This document shows, piece after piece, positions 4,731 through 5,107 of a DNA stretch of 5,107 nt. Position numbers and translations under genes: made by a program. The stretch is from Clostridiales bacterium (GTDB taxonomy: Bacteria; Bacillota_A; Clostridia; Oscillospirales; Oscillospiraceae): contig DXUR01000250.1 in the NCBI GenBank assembly GCA_019417795.1, positions 1-5,107 of the forward strand. Reading direction: 5' to 3'. The notes below the pieces were generated by a model. That model was not told the DNA's origin. It ran no database searches and saw nothing but the letters and a program-made list of their open reading frames with translations. Positions within the stretch are counted from its first letter, which is position 1. Every line of letters starts with the position of its first letter.

Positions 4731-5107
4731 TTAGGCGGCGGTATTTTCACTCTCGGCCTCTGTCAAAAATGCAGAGGTGAGATGCAACCGGGCGGTCTTG
4801 AATTCCGGGCCTCTCATGCTCAGACGCTTTGTAAGCACCCGCATCATCAAATCGTGCTTCTGCTGCTGGGTGTACCCGCTGATGGACTTGAAGTGAAGGT
4901 TGTCGTGGTCACAGTTGATAGCCCATGCGCTCATTGCCAAGCAGAACTGAACGTATGCTTTGATGCGCCCGGCGTGGGTGGTTCCGTTGAACAGCCGGAA
5001 CTCCACGGTGCCCTTTGTGAAGAATGCATGGAGGTTGATTCCGTGATACCGGGTGCTGTTGTAGTGGGAAGAATCCACGCCTCCATCATATCCGTCATTC
5101 ACCACGC
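4731..5107 (-). CDS. Amidoligase-family enzyme, C-terminal part (5' end outside window)
   Basis: The open frame runs off the right edge and ends with TAA at 4731-4733; about 125 residues are visible. The segment SSHYNSTRYHGINLHAFF, followed by GTVEFRLFNGT and then a helix with AGRIKAYVQFCLAMSAWA, matches the C-terminal core of the Amidoligase_2 family. This is a COOH-NH2 ligase fold related to glutamine synthetase/ATP-grasp-type amide-forming enzymes. The 'R-Y-x-x-(I/L)N' and 'GTVEFR' elements are its hallmark. The family is thought to make amide or isopeptide bonds on peptides or proteins, and is often encoded in phages and mobile elements; the substrate is unknown. The C-terminal extension after about residue 75 is helical and basic. 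The ATP-binding N-terminal part cannot be judged here. Confidence 0.8.
   Translation of the reverse strand, partial: VVNDGYDGGVDSSHYNSTRYHGINLHAFFTKGTVEFRLFNGTTHAGRIKAYVQFCLAMSAWAINCDHDNLHFKSISGYTQQQKHDLMMRVLTKRLSMRGPEFKTARLHLTSAFLTEAESENTAA

Noticed and set aside
1..5107. Template or variable repeat of a DGR inside the window
   Set aside because: Reading through the window I found no long imperfect repeat pair differing at adenines, and no lectin-like target gene. If present they lie outside.

Overview
The window looks like part of a temperate phage or prophage from a gut-type Clostridia host, such as the Oscillospiraceae / Faecalibacterium group. The host call rests on gene types and on the moderately GC-rich, strongly Shine-Dalgarno-led gene style; it is an inference, not a species identification. 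Genes are tightly packed. A rightward block (about 1-3055) converges on a leftward block (about 3247-5107).

Rightward block. The window opens inside a reverse transcriptase whose visible part starts at motif A. It carries a diversity-generating-retroelement-like (DGR-like) GxxxSQ motif and the catalytic YMDD box. Four small late genes follow: an acidic 111-aa protein overlapping the RT, a 57-aa XkdX-like protein, an unknown 132-aa protein, and a 140-aa protein with one N-terminal membrane segment. Next come an M15-family peptidase with a C-terminal peptidoglycan-binding domain (the endolysin) and an LLH-type holin. This is the end of a tail/lysis late operon. Any target gene, template repeat or variable repeat of a DGR would lie to the left, outside the window.

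Convergence zone (3056-3246). There is no gene here, but it is not empty. A good sigma-A-like promoter overlaps the holin stop codon, with an inverted repeat centred exactly on its -10 box. It is followed by a series of small hairpins and a very strong nested hairpin with A and T tracts that should terminate transcription from both sides. Together these suggest a free-standing structured small RNA of about 155 nt, which is the most interesting non-coding signal in the window.

Leftward block. In transcription order it holds the C-terminal part of an amidoligase-family enzyme (cut by the window edge), two conserved-looking proteins of unknown function (133 and 131 aa), a four-cysteine zinc-ribbon protein (89 aa), and a Cro/CI-type helix-turn-helix regulator (117 aa). 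The last four genes are spaced by 14 nt or less or overlap, and probably form one operon. The regulator comes last, so it may be controlled together with the accessory genes rather than from its own divergent promoter.
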